Positions 60,824 through 64,000 of a stretch of 64,000 nt of DNA are shown here, one piece after another. The notes beneath the pieces were generated by a model. That model was not told the origin of the DNA and did not search any database. It was given only the letters and a program-made list of their open reading frames with translations. Origin of the DNA: Woeseiaceae bacterium (GTDB taxonomy: Bacteria > Pseudomonadota > Gammaproteobacteria > Steroidobacterales > Woeseiaceae); NCBI GenBank assembly GCA_021773075.1, contig JAJFKT010000012.1:62001-126000 (forward strand), in the 5' to 3' direction. The stretch's first letter is position 1; each line of letters starts with the position of its first letter. A program made the position numbers and the translations under genes.

Positions 60824-60950
60824 GAATGACCGCTTTGGGTCACGAGCAGAAATTATAACCCAAGAAAAGCGACCGACTGCTAAGCGAAGTGAACCAGTCG
60901 TTCGTTAAGTTCCCTGGCGGCCGACGGCAGCCGGCCAAGAGCAGACGGTC
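60824..60950 (-). repeat. Array repeat E9
   Basis: 127-bp copy. Minus-strand ends GACCGTCTGCTCTTGGCCGG and CGTGACCCAAAGCGGTCATT; centre GACTGGTTCACTTCGCTTAG. It starts 1 nt after the stop of the 60952 gene. TATAAT at 60852-60857. Confidence 0.91.
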
Positions 60951-60951
60951 G

Positions 60952-61434
60952 TCACTGTTCTTTGCAATCGAGAATGGCAACGACAGATACAGCCGGGTAG
61001 TTATCAAGTTCGAACTCAAGACCGTCGTTAACAAACGACTTAAGTAGGGCTACATACTCGTTATCGTCATCAAAGATTCCGATGGATCGAGTAGCCCCGC
61101 ATGTAGTTACAGTGCCGTCATTGGTGAATACGATCAGTTTGTAACCAACCAAAAACGGGATTCCGCAGTCTCCACCGCCGAAACCGCTGTATAAAAGATC
61201 TAGATCGTGCGGCGCACCTTTGATGATATCGACAACCTCAAAGTCAGCACTAACGCTGTTCCATGTACTGTCAGCGTCTGAATTCTTCTGAGCGGACGTT
61301 ATCTCCGCAATGAAAATGTACTGCGATTCACTTACGGCTTCCTCGATGCTGTTGCTGCCGCAACTGCAAGCAACGGCGTCAGACGAGACAAAAGCGACAA
61401 AAAATGCAATCGCAAAAGTTAGATTTCGAGTCAT
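60952..61434 (-). CDS. Secreted TIMP/netrin-like cysteine-rich protein, cassette gene
   Basis: 160 residues; the ATG follows AGGTGATTTC. Signal peptide to VACS; the mature N-terminus begins near CSCGSNSIEEAV. Then EYIF-type strand (YIFIAEITSAQ), VVDIIKG and a late FTNDGTVTTCGATR follow the order of bacterial TIMP/NTR-like OB folds, which start with a Cys-x-Cys. Function unknown; protease inhibition is only an analogy. Confidence 0.72.
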   Translation of the reverse strand: MTRNLTFAIAFFVAFVSSDAVACSCGSNSIEEAVSESQYIFIAEITSAQKNSDADSTWNSVSADFEVVDIIKGAPHDLDLLYSGFGGGDCGIPFLVGYKLIVFTNDGTVTTCGATRSIGIFDDDNEYVALLKSFVNDGLEFELDNYPAVSVVAILDCKEQ

Positions 61435-61472
61435 GAAATCACCTCAGGTTTGGCTTCCCCGCCAAGATTCTT

Positions 61473-61599
61473 GAACGACTGTTTTGGGTCACAGGCAGAA
61501 ATAATAACCCATGAAACGCGACCGGCTGCTTTCGAAACTATAGCGGAAGTCGGCCTGCAACCTGGGCGACCGACGCAGAGCGGCCACAAGCAGCCGGTG
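61473..61599 (-). repeat. Array repeat E10
   Basis: 127-bp copy. Minus-strand ends CACCGGCTGCTTGTGGCCG and TGTGACCCAAAACAGTCGTT. The inner hairpin has diverged but keeps AAGCAGCCGGTCGC. It starts 6 nt after the stop of the 61606 gene. The -10-like TATTAT is at 61501-61506. Confidence 0.88.
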
Positions 61600-61605
61600 C
61601 ATCTT

Positions 61606-62085
61606 TCAGTCGAGGGTCGCCGGGCAATTTGCCATTCGCGCCTCGAACCCCTGTAAGACTGCGGCGAAATTTGACATCCACTCCGGCACTTGGTTTACAG
61701 AGCGACATGATTCATCGGTCGTATAACGAAATGTCCGCCGTTGGTGCTCAGAGATAACTGTGACCATATTTTCAGACTCGTCGTCACAATGATCGTGCTG
61801 CCACAGCATACTATCCGCTGGCAGAGCGCCAACCATACGATCGACAAGCGCTGAAATGGTGTCGACCTCTTCCACGGTCAGCACCACCTCAGGGCAGAAC
61901 ACGGGCTCGACACAACGACTATCGTCGCAGATGGCAGATTGCCCATCCGACGAGATGAGGATTCTATCCCCAGAACCCCAGCCACTGACCTTTTGGTATT
62001 CAACAGACCAGTTCTCAGTGTCGCCTGCAACAGCGGCGCTTGCTAGCGCAAACAGGATCAGGGCTCTAACTCGCTTCGCTTGCAT
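61606..62085 (-). CDS. Exported hypothetical protein, cassette gene
   Basis: 159 residues from the ATG at 62085 (GAGGG upstream); a longer in-frame reading to 62157 would run into repeat 62138. Signal peptide MQAKRVRALILFALASAAVA. Four to five cysteines (CDDSRCVEPVFCPEV ... HDHCDDESENM) suggest disulfides. No family recognised. Confidence 0.66.
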   Translation of the reverse strand: MQAKRVRALILFALASAAVAGDTENWSVEYQKVSGWGSGDRILISSDGQSAICDDSRCVEPVFCPEVVLTVEEVDTISALVDRMVGALPADSMLWQHDHCDDESENMVTVISEHQRRTFRYTTDESCRSVNQVPEWMSNFAAVLQGFEARMANCPATLD

Positions 62086-62137
62086 CACAAATGCACCCTC
62101 TGCCACGAATTGGATTGTCAAAACTGCCAGAATCGAC

Positions 62138-62256
62138 GAACGACTCCCTTGGGTCAACAGCAGAAATTATAGCCCAAGAAAAGCGGCCGGCTGCAATGCG
62201 AAGTAGAGCAGCCCGTCGTTCTGGGAATCATCAAACTTTTCGGCCGTTAGCGGTCC
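62138..62256 (-). repeat. Array repeat E11
   Basis: 119-bp copy, the shortest full one. Minus-strand ends ACCGCTAACGGCCGAAAAG and GTTGACCCAAGGGAGTCGTT; inner stem CTGC/GCAG around TCTACTTCGCATT. The TAA stop of the 62247 gene is inside the repeat. TATAAT at 62166-62171. Confidence 0.9.
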
Positions 62257-62552
62257 AGCCGGATTGATGGGTTGCCCTCCGATTCCTCAAGTGGTTCGTA
62301 GGCGACCGATGCGAGCTTCCCGTTTTCAAATGTCAATACTTTGCGACGTACTTGGTTGATGGTTGACCACATTCCAATGGCGACAATCTCCGTTTCCGAT
62401 TGGGTAACAATCTCGTCGCCAGCCCGCTCAACGACTTTCAATGCAACAGGTTGAGACATGCCATATCGCAGGCCATCCATTCCGGTGGTTGTTGTAAGAC
62501 CGCACCCAAAAACAAATAATGACATTAACGCTAGAGCTAGGGCACGTTTCAT
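62247..62552 (-). CDS. Small lipoprotein, BamE/SmpA-like, cassette gene
   Basis: 101 residues from the ATG after AGGAGTGACTTTTG. The lipobox VFGC gives C17. The body (GLRYGMSQPVALKVVERAGD ... RKVLTFENGKLASVAY) has the layout of the SmpA/BamE fold: a GMS-type helix start, then strands ending in FENGKL. Not the main BamE, which is longer conserved; a relative. The stop is inside repeat 62138. Confidence 0.7.
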   Translation of the reverse strand: MKRALALALMSLFVFGCGLTTTTGMDGLRYGMSQPVALKVVERAGDEIVTQSETEIVAIGMWSTINQVRRKVLTFENGKLASVAYEPLEESEGNPSIRLDR

Positions 62553-62620
62553 CAAAAGTCACTCCTGTAATTTCAAAATTCTTGGGGACATGAATTGTCG
62601 TCCCGGTATTTGTTTCTGGC

Positions 62621-62746
62621 GAACGGCCCGTATGGGTCAACGGCAGCACGTCAACATCGTATCACGTGGACTTCTGCTTTCGAGCGCTAACCAGTCGCTC
62701 GGTCTCCGCTTGCGCGAACTACTCAGTTCGGCCAAGAGCGAAAGTG
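62621..62746 (-). repeat. Array repeat E12
   Basis: 126-bp copy related to 52803 and 63209 (minus strand: ACTGGTTAGCGCTCGAAAGC). Ends CGCTCTTGGCCGAACTGAG and GTTGACCCATACGGGCCGTT. It starts 10 nt after the stop of the 62757 gene. The -10-like TACGAT is at 62656-62661, 35 nt from the promoter-side edge. Confidence 0.88.
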
Positions 62747-62756
62747 CTATTTAGAA

Positions 62757-63161
62757 TTACCACCTGATATTGATGTCTTCGGTGCGATTCTTGATATAGA
62801 AATAAAGCGCGATACCAACAACCGCAAACATCATGCCGACCAATGCGAGGACGACGACGTCTGCATATTGAAAGACCCCCTTTTTGGCTAGAAATGCCGT
62901 TGCCACAGTCAAAAAAACAATGAGAGCTACCCAAAACATCTGCCACTTGCTCTTGGACATTTCTCCTTCTTCGACGTCGTCAGAGCCGCCCCAGGGAAGT
63001 GTCCCGAACAACGCAGCGTAGATAAATACGAATCCGCCGAGCAAGCTGCTGATGAAAGTGAAGTCGACCTCTACTCCGCCTTTCGCAATAGCGTTGAAAG
63101 CTATTGCAGCGACGCCGCCGAATCCCAGAAATCCGCAGACAGCTCGAGTTATTGGTGACAT
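62757..63161 (-). CDS. Four-helix membrane protein, cassette gene
   Basis: 134 residues. Four predicted membrane helices in two pairs (about 7-25, 32-52, 73-92, 100-123) separated by an acidic loop (GGSDDVEEGEMSKSK). Ribosome site AAGGATC before the ATG. No family recognised. Framed by repeats 62621 and 63209. Confidence 0.7.
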   Translation of the reverse strand: MSPITRAVCGFLGFGGVAAIAFNAIAKGGVEVDFTFISSLLGGFVFIYAALFGTLPWGGSDDVEEGEMSKSKWQMFWVALIVFLTVATAFLAKKGVFQYADVVVLALVGMMFAVVGIALYFYIKNRTEDINIRW

Positions 63162-63208
63162 CTGAATACTTGATCCTTAAATCTATTTGCGGCTTTGGCA
63201 ATGCGGCC

Positions 63209-63332
63209 GAACGACCGCAATGGGTCAAATTTTGTCGTCCGCCATGTTATCACCTAAACGACTGCTTCCGCGCGCTTTCCAGCCAGTCGAAAAAAATGGC
63301 TACTGACTCGGTGCGGCCACTACCGACCATTC
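63209..63332 (-). repeat. Array repeat E13
   Basis: 124-bp copy, the most diverged of the 52803/62621 subtype. Minus-strand ends GAATGGTCGGTAGTGGCCG and TTTGACCCATTGCGGTCGTT. It starts 6 nt after the stop of the last gene. The -10-like TAACAT is at 63244-63249. Confidence 0.87.
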
Positions 63333-63338
63333 ACACAC

Positions 63339-64000
63339 TCACATTTTGCCCATTTCTTTTTGGCGTTCCATCACGCCATGCAACCACTCTTCGATTTCGG
63401 GAATGATCACCTCAAGTCCGACGACTCCCTCGTACGTTTTGCTTAATTTCCCAAAGTAACCGCGCAGAGTGCTGGTCACCTGACCATTGCGAGAGCGTAT
63501 GTATACAGACCAACTCGGCGTTGCATCACCGTCCAATTCGGCCGCGAACTGGTAGAGAATTTGAGAACAGAGTTCGGCGTCAGTGCAGATTCTGTCAATT
63601 GGATTGGGGCTCCTGCGAATCTGGTAGGTAATTCCGTGTGCCGAGCGTTTCTCGATTGTGGCCGACTCATCCAAGTCCACTAGGGGATGATTCGGATTCT
63701 CGCCATCCGACCAGTCGTCCACTAAATCGAACCAGATTCCTCTCGCGAGCACTTCCACAAACTCATCGTGAAACGATAAGACATAGTGGCTGAATTCGCT
63801 CACCATCTCGCGAACATCCTGCCCCCAGTCATACGATGACCCGTAGTGGTTCCGCTCGTACTCGTAGCGCTCAAGCAGCCACGCGGAATTTTCGACGATT
63901 GACACCCACTTGAATCTTGTCTGCTGCTCTGGGTTTTCTGGCACAGGTGGGTACTCGCCACGAGACACTCGAAGTGAGTCGAGCTTCTCAAACGTTACAC
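63339..64000 (-). CDS. Hypothetical protein, 5' end beyond window
   Basis: The frame is open from the stop at 63339 to the window edge (VTFEKLDSLRVSRGEYPPVP near the edge), so the gene probably starts outside; a GTG at 63968 is an alternative start giving 209 residues. No signal peptide is visible in the part seen. It is acidic and aromatic-rich (SYDWGQDVREMVSEFSHYVL), soluble, and not a family I recognise. Confidence 0.65.
   Translation of the reverse strand, partial: VTFEKLDSLRVSRGEYPPVPENPEQQTRFKWVSIVENSAWLLERYEYERNHYGSSYDWGQDVREMVSEFSHYVLSFHDEFVEVLARGIWFDLVDDWSDGENPNHPLVDLDESATIEKRSAHGITYQIRRSPNPIDRICTDAELCSQILYQFAAELDGDATPSWSVYIRSRNGQVTSTLRGYFGKLSKTYEGVVGLEVIIPEIEEWLHGVMERQKEMGKM

Noticed and set aside
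49981..63332. The array repeats as ordinary integron attC sites
   Set aside because: The size, hairpin form and position after stop codons fit, but I cannot find the paired R''/R' core (RYYYAAC and GTTRRRY) at the ends of the copies. TAAC occurs only incidentally near the edge of some copies, so I describe them as attC-like in layout only.
49981..63332. CRISPR array
   Set aside because: Repeats are about 125 bp, imperfect, and separated by whole genes rather than short unique spacers; no cas genes.

Overview
This window looks like a chromosome segment from a free-living, probably marine, non-enteric gammaproteobacterium. Evidence is the canonical dcw cluster with a meso-DAP-type MurE (DNPR motif), rnpB beside mraZ, the rsmI-lpoA-yraN-diaA block, petABC-sspAB, the murA-ibaG / kdsDC-lptCAB-rpoN-hpf-ptsN-rapZ block, and lpt/kds genes for a Gram-negative outer membrane. 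No 16S gene is present, so I do not name a genus.

Positions 1-49.8 kb are dense, ordinary housekeeping sequence. 1-6.9 kb is the division/cell-wall operon (mraZ-rsmH-ftsL-ftsI-murE-murF-mraY, minus strand) with a clear promoter and three MraZ boxes. 7.2-7.6 kb is the RNase P RNA. 7.6-11.4 kb is rsmI / lpoA-yraN-diaA. 11.7-15.5 kb is the bc1 complex and stringent starvation proteins. 15.7-27.7 kb holds a DegS-like protease, murA, ibaG, then Kdo and LPS transport genes, sigma-54, PTS-Ntr/RapZ and MgtE. 27.7-41.3 kb holds a patatin, an exported peroxiredoxin, a MoxR/VWA pair, a penicillin acylase and the glycolytic genes pyk, pgk, gap and tkt. 41.5-47.8 kb holds the methyl cycle (metK-ahcY), cpdA, hemL and a LytTR regulator. 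A beta-lactamase-like lipoprotein and a LON-domain protein close this half.

Positions 49.98-64 kb are different in kind. Eighteen genes, all on the minus strand, are arranged as gene + 3' repeat units. Thirteen full copies (119-128 bp) and one shortened terminal copy of an imperfect palindrome each start between 25 nt after and about 10 nt before the stop codon of one gene. Each full copy carries a -10-like hexamer (TATAAT, TAAACT, TACGAT, TAACAT or TATTAT) at a nearly fixed place, and the next gene begins only 17-68 nt beyond the repeat, except arsR. The layout is that of an integron cassette array, but the repeats lack the attC core sites and no integrase is visible. Cargo is mainly small exported proteins and lipoproteins, a threonine synthase-like enzyme, and one five-gene arsenic resistance operon that behaves as one large unit. 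I regard this as the most likely undescribed system in the window: a one-direction cassette array whose repeat may serve both as 3' end and as portable promoter.

A second unusual signal is a set of hairpins at 11.5, 11.6, 12.2 and (more weakly) 37.0 kb. Their 25-27 bp stems are nearly perfect but unrelated in sequence, while the loop (core CCTGTGTCCTGGGAA) is conserved.
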